Under the pieces are notes generated by a model. The model searched no databases, was not told where the DNA came from, and was given only the letters and a program-made list of their open reading frames with translations. Shown here one piece after another: positions 8,986 to 16,939 of a stretch of 64,000 nt of DNA. The stretch lies in the NCBI RefSeq assembly GCF_013343115.1, contig NZ_CP054570.1, positions 1,364,001-1,428,000 of the forward strand, given 5' to 3'. Positions within the stretch are counted from its first letter, which is position 1. Every line of letters begins with the position of its first letter. A program made the translations under genes and the position numbers. The stretch is from Streptococcus sanguinis (GTDB lineage: Bacteria; Bacillota; Bacilli; Lactobacillales; Streptococcaceae).

Positions 8986-9037
8986 ACAAAAAAACACTTC
9001 TGCCGTTAGACTTTACTGCCTAACTTTAGAAGTGCTG
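8986..9037 (-). terminator. Terminator of the membrane-peptidase operon
   Basis: On the minus strand CACTTCT-GTTAG and CTAAC-AGAAGTG form a two-part stem followed by seven T residues, about 20 bases after the stop of the last CPBP gene. Confidence 0.75.
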
Positions 9038-9057
9038 TCTTATATTTAGTTTTTCTA

Positions 9058-9711
9058 TTAAAAGAAGACAATGAGAACAAAGGCAATGAGGTTATTGGCC
9101 AGATGTAAGGCCATTGAGTGACGCAGATCCTTTTTAGATAGATAGCCTAAGCCAAAGATTGCCCCCAAGATGAAGTAAACCAGAAACTGGACTAGATTGC
9201 CCGGCATGTGCAGAAGAGAGAAGAAGCTGGCAGATACAGTTAAATAGAGCATGATTTTCGCCAAACTATTTTGGTCGGGAAAGAGAAACTTAGCCAAAAA
9301 TCCTCGTGTCAGCAACTCCTCAAGAATAGGAGCAAAGATTACCATGTATAGGAAGGCAAAGACTGGCTGCTGCTGAATCAACTGCACAGCAGCATTCTGA
9401 TTGGCAGAAGATTCAATAGGAACGAGCTGCTGGAAGATAATAAAAGCAAGCAAGAGGGCGCTGGGAAGCCAGATAGAACTGGTCAGCTTGGTATTTTTGA
9501 TTTCCAGTTTCAAATCTTTCTGGTACCATTTCCACATGGCAAAAGAATAGAGACTCGCAAGTATGACAAAAATCAGCAAAATCAATAATTGAGAAAGTCC
9601 TCCTGTCAGGGAACCTATAGTGAAGACAACTATAGCCGAAAAGATATAAAAATAGGCCAAGAGGACAAGAATATAAAGGCCAAAATTAGTAAAGAAAGTT
9701 TTTAATTTCAT
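9058..9711 (-). CDS. CPBP family intramembrane glutamic endopeptidase
   Basis: This is a multi-pass membrane protein of the CPBP (CAAX protease and bacteriocin-processing, formerly Abi) family. The catalytic EExxxR motif is in APILEELLTRGF near residue 130 and a second conserved histidine is in SLLHMPGN. About six or seven hydrophobic segments span its 217 residues. In Gram-positives such proteins often act in bacteriocin self-immunity or prenyl-protein processing. It is the last gene of a co-directional set (12424 to 9058) with a second CPBP protein 21 bases upstream. Its actual substrate is unknown. Confidence 0.8.
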   Translation of the reverse strand: MKLKTFFTNFGLYILVLLAYFYIFSAIVVFTIGSLTGGLSQLLILLIFVILASLYSFAMWKWYQKDLKLEIKNTKLTSSIWLPSALLLAFIIFQQLVPIESSANQNAAVQLIQQQPVFAFLYMVIFAPILEELLTRGFLAKFLFPDQNSLAKIMLYLTVSASFFSLLHMPGNLVQFLVYFILGAIFGLGYLSKKDLRHSMALHLANNLIAFVLIVFF

Positions 9712-9732
9712 AGTGATTCCTTATAGATTGAT

Positions 9733-10434
9733 TTACTTAAACATAGCTAGCAGCAGTATTATAGCCATGGGGAGATTGTTCAGGATATGCACCAACATGG
9801 AATCTTTTATATTCCCCCGACGAGCATAGGACAAATAAAGAACCAGTCCAAGTGCAAAATAAATTGGGAACTCTGTCAATTGGGTGATATGAGGCAGAGT
9901 GAAGACCACAGAAGTCACAATAGCAGGCAAAACTTTTTGATTATTTTTGAAAAAGAAGGCAGTTCCAAAACCGCGGAAAATTAATTCTTCCATGATAGGA
10001 GCAATAAAAGCAATCGTTGCAACAAAGAGCAAAGCAAAGAAGATATGCTGCGAAGACATCATTCCCCCTAGCCCTTGTATGGCACTGTCATTACTGGTCT
10101 GGGAATTGCCGCTCAGGATGAGATTAAGATAAACACCAACAATAGCAGCCACTCTGGCAAGGAAAAAGAATAGAAAAGCAAAACCGATGTCCTTGCCAGA
10201 CAGTTTAAATTTTTTCTTTTCTTCAGGTACATGCTTTTGGTATCGCCGCCATAAGCTACGAAAAATAAGGAAAACTAAAACCAGATACAAGGCTACCAAT
10301 AAGATTTCTGCATAAATAGGTAAACTCTTCCCGAGCCTTAAGAATAGCATCGGAGCAACATTTATAAGGAGGCTAAGAGCAATTAAGCCTATCCATTTTA
10401 CAAGTCCTAAAGCAGTTGATTTGAAGTTGTTCAT
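9733..10434 (-). CDS. CPBP family intramembrane glutamic endopeptidase (second copy)
   Basis: A second CPBP-type membrane protein of 233 residues, related to its downstream neighbour but clearly diverged. EExxxR is in APIMEELIFRGF and the downstream histidine is in FTLPHITQL. Its start codon overlaps the stop of the preceding DUF3267 gene by four bases (ATGA, 10431-10434), so translation is probably coupled. Two adjacent CPBP genes with a zinc-protease-like membrane protein and an XRE regulator suggest peptide or bacteriocin handling, which is inference only. Confidence 0.8.
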   Translation of the reverse strand: MNNFKSTALGLVKWIGLIALSLLINVAPMLFLRLGKSLPIYAEILLVALYLVLVFLIFRSLWRRYQKHVPEEKKKFKLSGKDIGFAFLFFFLARVAAIVGVYLNLILSGNSQTSNDSAIQGLGGMMSSQHIFFALLFVATIAFIAPIMEELIFRGFGTAFFFKNNQKVLPAIVTSVVFTLPHITQLTEFPIYFALGLVLYLSYARRGNIKDSMLVHILNNLPMAIILLLAMFK

Positions 10435-10973
10435 TTTGTACTCTCCTTTTGATAAATATTAATACCGACCTCCGTATCCTCAACAGCGATTTCCCCTTTC
10501 TGCCGGAGAATAGCGGCAGCGAGGAAAAAATCCCCTGCACAGCCAGCTGCATGGAAGCTAGCAAGAACGATATAAGAAGCCGCAGTCAGAATATGCAAAC
10601 CATAAATCAAGGTCAGGGCTAGGCTAATCAGAAAGAAAGGTGCCAGAATAATGACGAGCATTCTTTTCCGACTGTAACGACTGCCTGGGCTGGTCGCATA
10701 GGCCATGCCGCTCTTAAAACCAAACTTGACCTTGGTATTTTCATCCCCCAAGACCTTGAAGAAAAAGCCGTGGATCAGCTCATGAATGACCATTAGAACA
10801 AGGAGGTAGAATAAGTCAAAGAAATGAAAAACTTCGCTACCCTTGCCATACATCAGAATAGCAATCCAAGTAAAGAGGGCTAGAAAAGGGAAGATCAGCA
10901 GCACGGCCGTTATATTCAGAGCCAGAATGACCTTTTTATTATGGATAAAATCAAGTTCTTTCAGTAGTTTCAT
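10431..10973 (-). CDS. DUF3267-type membrane protein with HExxH motif
   Basis: A 180-residue membrane protein. The motif HELIH at residues 64-68 is a zinc metallopeptidase signature, placed at the end of a hydrophobic segment as in DUF3267 proteins, distant relatives of site-2 protease-like enzymes. Three to four membrane segments are visible. The ATG is preceded by a weak GGCGG ribosome-binding site and the gene ends in an ATGA overlap with a CPBP peptidase. The function is not established. The intact HExxH makes a proteolytic role possible. Confidence 0.65.
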   Translation of the reverse strand: MKLLKELDFIHNKKVILALNITAVLLIFPFLALFTWIAILMYGKGSEVFHFFDLFYLLVLMVIHELIHGFFFKVLGDENTKVKFGFKSGMAYATSPGSRYSRKRMLVIILAPFFLISLALTLIYGLHILTAASYIVLASFHAAGCAGDFFLAAAILRQKGEIAVEDTEVGINIYQKESTK

Positions 10974-11001
10974 AATTTCCGCCTTTCATCGGGAAATAAG
11001 C

Positions 11002-11766
11002 TTATTTGAAATATTTTCTTACCATTGGATAATACATAAGATTGATATAGATATGGATCACCACTAGGACGACAAAACCAGAAACGACATTGAGGGGTGT
11101 GAAAGTTCCCACTATCCCTAAAATAACATAGAGGGCTGGCAGAAGTCTCTGATTTACATTAAAGAGAATAAGATAGCACTGTTCATAATTGGCTTGCAGC
11201 TCTGATTCATCATAAGAGAGCACAAATTCTTTTATTTCCTCAGTAGTCGGAAAGGCTGATAACTTATAGTGCCGTACCTTCTGAACTGTCTTTAAAAAGA
11301 CAACTTGCAAAATAATATAAAGAAAGGCAATCGCATAATCTATAAGACTCCACTGAAGAGGGCTCTTATGATTAGTGATATTTCCAATAAAAACAACTCC
11401 AACTAAAATCGTAAAAAGAACGATAGCACTGCTGATATTAAAGACAATAGTCGCATATTCCAGATTTTTAAAGGTTAGCCGGTACCATTCATAATTCTTA
11501 TCCTCATCTGCTTCTTTTTCATAGGCTTCATTGTATTTACGAGTCCGATAAATCAAGAAAAAGACCAAGGGATAGAGGATGATAAGGCTGGCCCTACCTA
11601 GCTGGCGCAGCAGTTGAACAGAAAAAATAGTCGACCAACTGATGTTTTTTAGCAGACCAGTTTCAGAAAACAAAATAGACAGACCACCTATTAAAGCTCC
11701 AGCTAGAAATATAAGGACATTATATAAAACTCTTTTCTGTGTAGATATACGTTTTTGCTCTTTCAC
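11002..11766 (-). CDS. DUF3169-like membrane protein
   Basis: A 254-residue protein with six or so hydrophobic segments and a charged loop (residues about 75-95) between the second and third, the layout of DUF3169 proteins. I recognise the family but know of no assigned function. The start is a GTG placed 7 bases after an AAGGAGAAG ribosome-binding site. It follows the XRE regulator by 97 bases and precedes the HExxH protein by 28. DUF3169 genes often travel with small XRE regulators, as here. Confidence 0.55.
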   Translation of the reverse strand: MKEQKRISTQKRVLYNVLIFLAGALIGGLSILFSETGLLKNISWSTIFSVQLLRQLGRASLIILYPLVFFLIYRTRKYNEAYEKEADEDKNYEWYRLTFKNLEYATIVFNISSAIVLFTILVGVVFIGNITNHKSPLQWSLIDYAIAFLYIILQVVFLKTVQKVRHYKLSAFPTTEEIKEFVLSYDESELQANYEQCYLILFNVNQRLLPALYVILGIVGTFTPLNVVSGFVVLVVIHIYINLMYYPMVRKYFK

Positions 11767-11863
11767 GACTTCTTCTCCTTTATTTTTTTACAATAGATGA
11801 TACAAGAATGCTGAGGCTGAAGGACTGTTTTAGCTCCTGTTGAAATGAATCTTAATTGGTTCT

Positions 11864-12073
11864 TCATTCTGCTTCCTCCACCAGCCGAAAGACATTCTCA
11901 ACGTTTTCATTGAAAATATGGGCAATCTTAAGGGCAATCACAATCGACGGGGTATATTCGCCTCTCTCTATAAGGCTGATTGTCTGCCTGGAAACACCGG
12001 CCAGCTTAGCCAGTTCTGTCTGGTTGAGACCGTCACGCGCCCTCAACTCCTTGAGTCGATTTCTTAATTTCAT
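11864..12073 (-). CDS. Small XRE-family transcriptional regulator
   Basis: A 69-residue protein that is little more than one helix-turn-helix. The recognition region LNQTELAKLAGVSRQTIS followed by IERGEYTPS is typical of the Xre/Cro family. Such one-domain regulators usually bind as dimers to inverted repeats. A perfect 10-bp inverted repeat overlaps the promoter of this operon (12473-12498), so autoregulation is likely. A GGGGGA ribosome-binding site precedes the ATG, 18 bases after the upstream gene's stop. Confidence 0.85.
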   Translation of the reverse strand: MKLRNRLKELRARDGLNQTELAKLAGVSRQTISLIERGEYTPSIVIALKIAHIFNENVENVFRLVEEAE

Positions 12074-12091
12074 TAAAATCCCCCACTTCTC

Positions 12092-12424
12092 CTAAAGCTC
12101 GATAGACCGAATGTCTTCAATACGAATCAGCTTGGTCTTGATCTGACCTTTTTTATCTGTCATGCTCAGCTTGACCCATTCTTCATCCACATCCACTACC
12201 AGCCAGTTTACCAGCCAGTTATTGGTTCCAATTGACTCGCTCATAATTGTCGGCTTCTTTCCAATCATTTCTTTTAAAAATTGTGACATTGTTTTGTTCC
12301 CCTTTCTTTTTCTTTCTAAAGACTTTATCCGTCCCTGCATCCGTTTTAGCTTATTGGAAGAATCAATCCCAAAGATAAAAACCATAAAAGTCATCGGAAG
12401 CAAGAACCATAAGAATGCATTCAT
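12092..12424 (-). CDS. Hypothetical membrane-anchored protein, first gene of the XRE operon
   Basis: A 110-residue protein with one N-terminal membrane segment (residues about 3-20), a short basic coiled stretch (KRMQGRIKSLERKRKG) and a soluble C-terminal domain of about 65 residues that looks like a small beta fold (WLVNWLVVDVDEEWVKLSM). I do not recognise a named family. A GGAGGG ribosome-binding site lies 6 bases before the ATG. Its position right after the operator and before the regulator suggests a role in the same system as the membrane peptidases. Confidence 0.6.
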   Translation of the reverse strand: MNAFLWFLLPMTFMVFIFGIDSSNKLKRMQGRIKSLERKRKGNKTMSQFLKEMIGKKPTIMSESIGTNNWLVNWLVVDVDEEWVKLSMTDKKGQIKTKLIRIEDIRSIEL

Positions 12425-12453
12425 AAGCGTCCCTCCATTTCCTGTTCAAAAGT

Positions 12454-12498
12454 ATTGTAACAGATTCTTTTCTTTTTGACAAGTATATTTGTCAAAAA
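12454..12498 (-). promoter_or_regulatory. Promoter with palindromic operator for the XRE/CPBP operon
   Basis: On the minus strand TTGTCA (12477-12482), 17 bases and TACAAT (12454-12459) form a promoter. A perfect inverted repeat, TTTTTGACAA, six bases, TTGTCAAAAA (12473-12498), covers the -35 box. This is the expected position for repression by the operon's own XRE protein. Confidence 0.75.
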
Positions 12499-12535
12499 AA
12501 TAATAATCATTGTCAAGAACACCATTATAATAGAT

Positions 12536-12567
12536 AAAAAAGAATCCAGCTCAAACTGAATCCTTTT
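12536..12567 (-). terminator. argCJBD terminator
   Basis: Minus-strand GGATTCAG, a TTTGAG loop and CTGGATTC form an 8-bp stem (two G-U pairs) followed by T residues, directly after the argD stop. Confidence 0.65.
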
Positions 12568-12570
12568 CCT

Positions 12571-13713
12571 TTATTCATCTAATTCTGAAAATACTTCTTT
12601 TAAAATAGCAATCCCTTGCTGAATTTCCTCCCTGTTGATAGTCAAAGGCGGCAGGAGACGGATAACATTCTCTCCGGCTGTCAGGATAATCAAGCCCTTC
12701 TGACGAGCGGCTTCAACAATCTTTGACAGACTGGCACTTGTTTCAATCCCAATCATCATGCCCAGGCCTCGAACAGCAGAAATCTTTGGATGGTCCTGAA
12801 AAGCAAACTGCAACTGCTCCAGTAAGATGGCACTCTTAGACCTGACTTCTTCCATAAAGCCCGCCTCTTTCATTATATGCAAGGTCTCCAAGGCGGCTGC
12901 CATGGCTAATTTATTGCCACCAAAGGTAGAACCATGACTGCCAGGTCCAAAAGCAGGAGCCAAGCTTGATTTTCCTAATAGAGCGCCAGAGGGTAGGCCA
13001 TTGGCCAGACCCTTAGCCAGTGTCACAATATCCGGTATAATCCCATAGTGCTCAAAGGAATAAAGCTGACCCGTGCGCCCCATACCTGTCTGGACCTCAT
13101 CAACAATCAGCAAAATCTTCTCTCGTCGGCAAAAATCAGCCAAGTCTTTGACAAAAGCTGCTTCTGCTGGACGAACTCCTGATTCTCCTTGGACCAATTC
13201 CAACATGACAGCTGCCGTATCCTGATTGACCAAGTCTTCTACGCTGGCCAAATCATTGTAAACCGCATAGCTGAAATGGGGAACCCCATCACCAAATCCT
13301 TCCTTAATCTTATCCTGTCCTGTTGCGGCCATAGCGCCAAAGGTTCGACCGTGAAAGGATTGCTGAAAAGTGATAATGCCTTGCTTGCCAGTAGCTTTGC
13401 GGGCTAGCTTAATAGCTGCTTCATTGGCTTCTGCTCCGCTATTGCAGAAAAAAGCCAAATAATCATAAGAACCAGCCAGTTCCTGAGCCACCTGCTCTTG
13501 CAGAGAGCTAAGATAGAGATTGGGACTATGCCAGATGCGCCCTGCTTGCTGGAGCAAAGCCTGCTGAACCTGCGGGTGAAAGCCAAGATTGGTTACGCCA
13601 ATCCCCGATGAAAAGTCCAAATAAGCCTTTCCCTCACTGTCAATCAGATAGGAGCCCTCTGCTTTAACAAACTCAATAGGTGCCCTCTTGTAGTTTTCAA
13701 ATAAATAAGTCAT
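12571..13713 (-). CDS. argD: Acetylornithine aminotransferase
   Basis: ArgD is a PLP-dependent class III aminotransferase that makes N-acetylornithine from N-acetylglutamate semialdehyde. The PLP lysine is in TLAKGLANGLPSGA, with VDEVQTGMGRTG upstream and the substrate-loop GSHGSTFGGN downstream. At 380 residues it is a normal ArgD. It is the fourth gene of argCJBD, 2 bases after argB. The order C-J-B-D with a bifunctional ArgJ means the cell uses the acetyl-recycling route to ornithine. Confidence 0.93.
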   Translation of the reverse strand: MTYLFENYKRAPIEFVKAEGSYLIDSEGKAYLDFSSGIGVTNLGFHPQVQQALLQQAGRIWHSPNLYLSSLQEQVAQELAGSYDYLAFFCNSGAEANEAAIKLARKATGKQGIITFQQSFHGRTFGAMAATGQDKIKEGFGDGVPHFSYAVYNDLASVEDLVNQDTAAVMLELVQGESGVRPAEAAFVKDLADFCRREKILLIVDEVQTGMGRTGQLYSFEHYGIIPDIVTLAKGLANGLPSGALLGKSSLAPAFGPGSHGSTFGGNKLAMAAALETLHIMKEAGFMEEVRSKSAILLEQLQFAFQDHPKISAVRGLGMMIGIETSASLSKIVEAARQKGLIILTAGENVIRLLPPLTINREEIQQGIAILKEVFSELDE

Positions 13714-13715
13714 CG

Positions 13716-14453
13716 TTATCCCTCTGCTATCAAGGTGCCTGTCGAAAGATTGTCACCAATCAGAACCTGCCCGACACCGGAAAGCACAGTCTGGACAGCA
13801 CTCTCAATCTTAGGAATCATGCCGCCCTTGATGACACCTGTCTGAATCTTCTTGGACACCTGACTGGTCAGAATCTGGGGCAGAACTTTTTTGTCCTCTA
13901 GAACCCCTTCTATATCTGTCATCAGGATCAGCTTCTCTGCCTGCAAGCTGCTAGCAACTGCCGCTGCTAGATAGTCAGCATTGATATTTAAGAGCTCGCC
14001 AGTAGCATTTTCTCCTAGCGAAGCCAGCACTGGGACTATGTCCTCAGCCAGCAGTTGCTCTAGATAAGCAGTTTGAATCGCCGTCACCTGACCGACATAG
14101 CCATAGAGCTCTTTATCGATAAAATCTGCCGAAACTGTCTTTCCCAAATGTGAAACCAGCTGAAGACTTTCAATATCCGAGTCGTTCAGTTCTTGTGTCA
14201 ACGTCCGGCCGACTTGACCTAGCAAAGCCTGCTCAATGATGGGTAAGTCAGACTTAGCTGTCACCCGCAATCCCTTAACCTTGTGAGTAGGCAGCTGGCG
14301 CTCTTTCATAAGTTGGTTTATGACCAGACCGCCCCCGTGAACGACCACGATTTTCTTACCAGCTGCTATCCACTCTTGCATCTGCTTGATAAACTTATCA
14401 GACAGCTTTTGCGCAGCAACACCGCCAATTTTTATAACAATCACATCTTTCAT
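13716..14453 (-). CDS. argB: Acetylglutamate kinase
   Basis: ArgB phosphorylates N-acetylglutamate, the second step of ornithine synthesis, and is usually the arginine feedback point. The amino acid kinase fold is evident: VIKIGGVAAQ at the N-terminus, VVHGGGLVINQ for substrate binding and LILMTDIEGVLEDK further on. At 245 residues it is the short type without the N-terminal helix linked to arginine sensitivity in some organisms. It sits 11 bases after argJ. Confidence 0.93.
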   Translation of the reverse strand: MKDVIVIKIGGVAAQKLSDKFIKQMQEWIAAGKKIVVVHGGGLVINQLMKERQLPTHKVKGLRVTAKSDLPIIEQALLGQVGRTLTQELNDSDIESLQLVSHLGKTVSADFIDKELYGYVGQVTAIQTAYLEQLLAEDIVPVLASLGENATGELLNINADYLAAAVASSLQAEKLILMTDIEGVLEDKKVLPQILTSQVSKKIQTGVIKGGMIPKIESAVQTVLSGVGQVLIGDNLSTGTLIAEG

Positions 14454-14464
14454 TGCATTTCTCC

Positions 14465-15658
14465 TTAGGTTCTATAGAGGGCGTTGATTTTCACATAATC
14501 ATAGGATAAATCGCAGCCCCAGGCCTGAGCTTCAGTGTCCCCATCGTGCAGGTCAATGGTCAAGGTCAGCAGCTCCCCAGCCATGGCATCACTCGTCTCC
14601 TCGGGGTCAAAAGCCACAGGGCTAGAAGCCTGCATAACTGGAATCCCCTCAATCCAAATATCAATATTGTCTACTGAGACATCTGCTCCCGCATAGCCGA
14701 TAGCTGCTAAGATTCGGCCCCAATTGGGATCTTGACCAAAAATAGCTGTTTTGACCAAGCTAGAGCCAACGACACTCTTGGCAATCATACGCCCGCTCTG
14801 TTCATCCTTGGCGTGCTGCACATTAACTTCAATCAGCTTTGTTGCTCCTTCGCCATCCTTGGCAATTTTCTTAGCCAAGTCAGCCATAAGATAGCGGAGC
14901 ATCTTGGAAAACTTTTCAAATTCTTCCGTATCTGGTTGAACTTCTTCATTTTGCCGGCAGCCGTTCGCCATGACTAATACCATGTCATTGGTCGATGTAT
15001 CTCCATCCACCGTGATTTGGTTGAAAGTCGTCTCCACATGCTGACTGAGAGCCGCTTGCAAGGTAGCACTAGAAATATTAGCGTCACAGGTGATAAAGGC
15101 CAGCATGGTCGCCATATTCGGATGAATCATGCCCGAGCCCTTGGCCACCCCCGCCATAGTCACCAGGTCTGAGCCAAACTCTTCTGTGACTACACAGGTC
15201 TTGGTACAAGTATCCGTCGTCAAGATAGCCTCAGCAAAATCTTCTGCCTTGCCACTCACCAGAATCTGTGACAGGCCGTTTTTCAGAGCATCCATTGGAA
15301 GTTGCTCACCGATGACTCCTGTAGAAGCCAGACCTATCAAGTCGGGCTCAATCTTCAGCTTTTGAGCAGCCAATCGCTGCATTTCATAGGCAGCGTCCAG
15401 ACCCTGCTGGCCTGTACAGGAATTAGCAACACCAGAATTAACCACTATTGCCTGCAATTTCTGGCTCTTTTGGATTGATGCTTTGGTCACTAGAAGTGGA
15501 GCAGCAATGACCTTATTGGTCGTATAGACTCCTGCCACACTGGCCGGCACTTCTGATACAATCCAGCCAAAATCCAACTTCTTTTTCTTAAAGCCAGCGT
15601 GTAAACCGTCAGCCGAAAAGCCTAGCGGACTGGCAATCGTTCCATCAATAGTTTTCAT
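14465..15658 (-). CDS. argJ: Bifunctional ornithine acetyltransferase / N-acetylglutamate synthase
   Basis: ArgJ moves the acetyl group from acetylornithine to glutamate, closing the acetyl cycle, and in bifunctional forms also uses acetyl-CoA. It is an N-terminal-nucleophile enzyme made as a precursor that cleaves itself before the threonine in HPNMATMLAFITC. That motif is intact near residue 185. The 397-residue length fits. It lies 17 bases after argC. No separate argA or argE is seen, as expected with a functional argJ. Confidence 0.94.
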   Translation of the reverse strand: MKTIDGTIASPLGFSADGLHAGFKKKKLDFGWIVSEVPASVAGVYTTNKVIAAPLLVTKASIQKSQKLQAIVVNSGVANSCTGQQGLDAAYEMQRLAAQKLKIEPDLIGLASTGVIGEQLPMDALKNGLSQILVSGKAEDFAEAILTTDTCTKTCVVTEEFGSDLVTMAGVAKGSGMIHPNMATMLAFITCDANISSATLQAALSQHVETTFNQITVDGDTSTNDMVLVMANGCRQNEEVQPDTEEFEKFSKMLRYLMADLAKKIAKDGEGATKLIEVNVQHAKDEQSGRMIAKSVVGSSLVKTAIFGQDPNWGRILAAIGYAGADVSVDNIDIWIEGIPVMQASSPVAFDPEETSDAMAGELLTLTIDLHDGDTEAQAWGCDLSYDYVKINALYRT

Positions 15659-15675
15659 ATCTAACCCTTTCTCAT

Positions 15676-16698
15676 CTAGACATAGGACGGTTGACTGAGC
15701 AGGCCATCTGTTTCAGGAAAGCCCAACATCAGATTCATATTTTGAACCGCCTGACCAGCAGCCCCTTTGATCAGGTTATCCAGCACAGCCACTACAGTTA
15801 AAATGTTTGTTACAGGATTATAGTCAAAACCAATATCTGTATAATTAGTACCGACAACCTGATGCAGATTCGGCAGAGTAGCTTGGATACGGACAAAAGT
15901 CTTATCCTGATAGCATTCCTGGTAAATAGCAGCCAACTCTTCTCGAGTCAAAGGTTCTTTTAACTTGCAATAAACTGTCGCCACGATACCACGATTGAGC
16001 GGGATGAGGGAAGTTGAAAACTGAATCTGTTGCAATCCCTCATTAAAACGCTGCAACTGCTGCACAATCTCTGGAATATGCTGATGCTGATTCAGCTTGT
16101 AAGTCACATAGTTGTCATGCACATGGACAAAATGGCTGGATGCAGCTGGATTTTTCCCTGCCCCTGTCAAACCGCTCTTGGCATCAACAATAATGGAGTC
16201 CATCTCAATAGCCCGAGCCTGCAGCAAGGGAATCAAGGCCAACTCTGTAGCTGTCGCATAGCAGCCGGGATTGGCAATAAATCGCTTCCCTCTGATATCT
16301 GTAAACTCAGATAGCCCATAAATAAACTCTTTTTGAACATAGTCTTCAGCTGGCTCTTTCTGATACCATTTTTTATAAATATTCCCTGGCAAACGATGAT
16401 CACCAGATAGGTCAATGACTGGAAATCCTGCTTCTACAAAGTCTTTTGACAAATCTTTAGCCACTCCGCTTGACGTTGCAAAGAAAACAAGATCTGCTCG
16501 TCGCATTATTTCCTGACTGTCGAAAGCTTCTATTCTCAGGTCGCAAATCCCCTTCAAATGAGGATAAAGCTCTGACACAGGAGCCTCCATATCTTGACTG
16601 GCATGAAGGGAAACGACTTCTGCCTGCGGATGCTGCAGTAAAATACGGAGGAGTTCCATACCTGAGTAACCAGTAATTCCTACAATTGAAATTCGCAT
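15676..16698 (-). CDS. argC: N-acetyl-gamma-glutamyl-phosphate reductase
   Basis: ArgC reduces acetylglutamyl phosphate to the semialdehyde with NADPH. The Rossmann motif [15 protein letters not shown] is at the N-terminus and the catalytic cysteine is in [10 protein letters not shown] start at [10 protein letters not shown], giving 340 residues; a longer frame runs upstream through the promoter and is not credible. GGAGG lies about 12 bases before this ATG. It is the first gene of the arginine operon, with a promoter and ARG-like boxes just upstream. Confidence 0.94.
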   Translation of the reverse strand: MRISIVGITGYSGMELLRILLQHPQAEVVSLHASQDMEAPVSELYPHLKGICDLRIEAFDSQEIMRRADLVFFATSSGVAKDLSKDFVEAGFPVIDLSGDHRLPGNIYKKWYQKEPAEDYVQKEFIYGLSEFTDIRGKRFIANPGCYATATELALIPLLQARAIEMDSIIVDAKSGLTGAGKNPAASSHFVHVHDNYVTYKLNQHQHIPEIVQQLQRFNEGLQQIQFSTSLIPLNRGIVATVYCKLKEPLTREELAAIYQECYQDKTFVRIQATLPNLHQVVGTNYTDIGFDYNPVTNILTVVAVLDNLIKGAAGQAVQNMNLMLGFPETDGLLSQPSYV

Positions 16699-16732
16699 AT
16701 TTTTAAAACACCTCCGTATAAATATGCGTTTT

Positions 16733-16784
16733 ATTTTACTCGTATATTTTCCCTTTGTCAAGTATTTTCTGTATTTTTATGCAA
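16733..16784 (-). promoter_or_regulatory. argC promoter and candidate ARG boxes
   Basis: On the minus strand TTGACA (16756-16761), 17 bases and TAAAAT (16733-16738) form the promoter. An AT-rich element like an ARG box (TTGCATAAAAATACAG, 16769-16784) lies just upstream, and TATACG/CGCATA half-sites flank the -10. ArgR-type repression is likely. The box calls are weaker than the promoter. Confidence 0.6.
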
Positions 16785-16886
16785 TATTTTTAAAAATATC
16801 ATTATTTATTCTAAAACAATTCATAATTTCTTGCCGAAAAGCGGCTTATTACCTTCACATATAGAAAAGTGAGAGAGCTGAGAGTA

Positions 16887-16920
16887 CAAAAAAAGATCTG
16901 CCCAAAGAGCAGACCTTTTC
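16887..16920 (-). terminator. alaS terminator
   Basis: AAGGTCTGC, a short loop and GCAGATCTT followed by seven T residues on the minus strand, 20 bases after the alaS stop. Confidence 0.85.
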
Positions 16921-16939
16921 ATCTATCTGTTATCTAATA

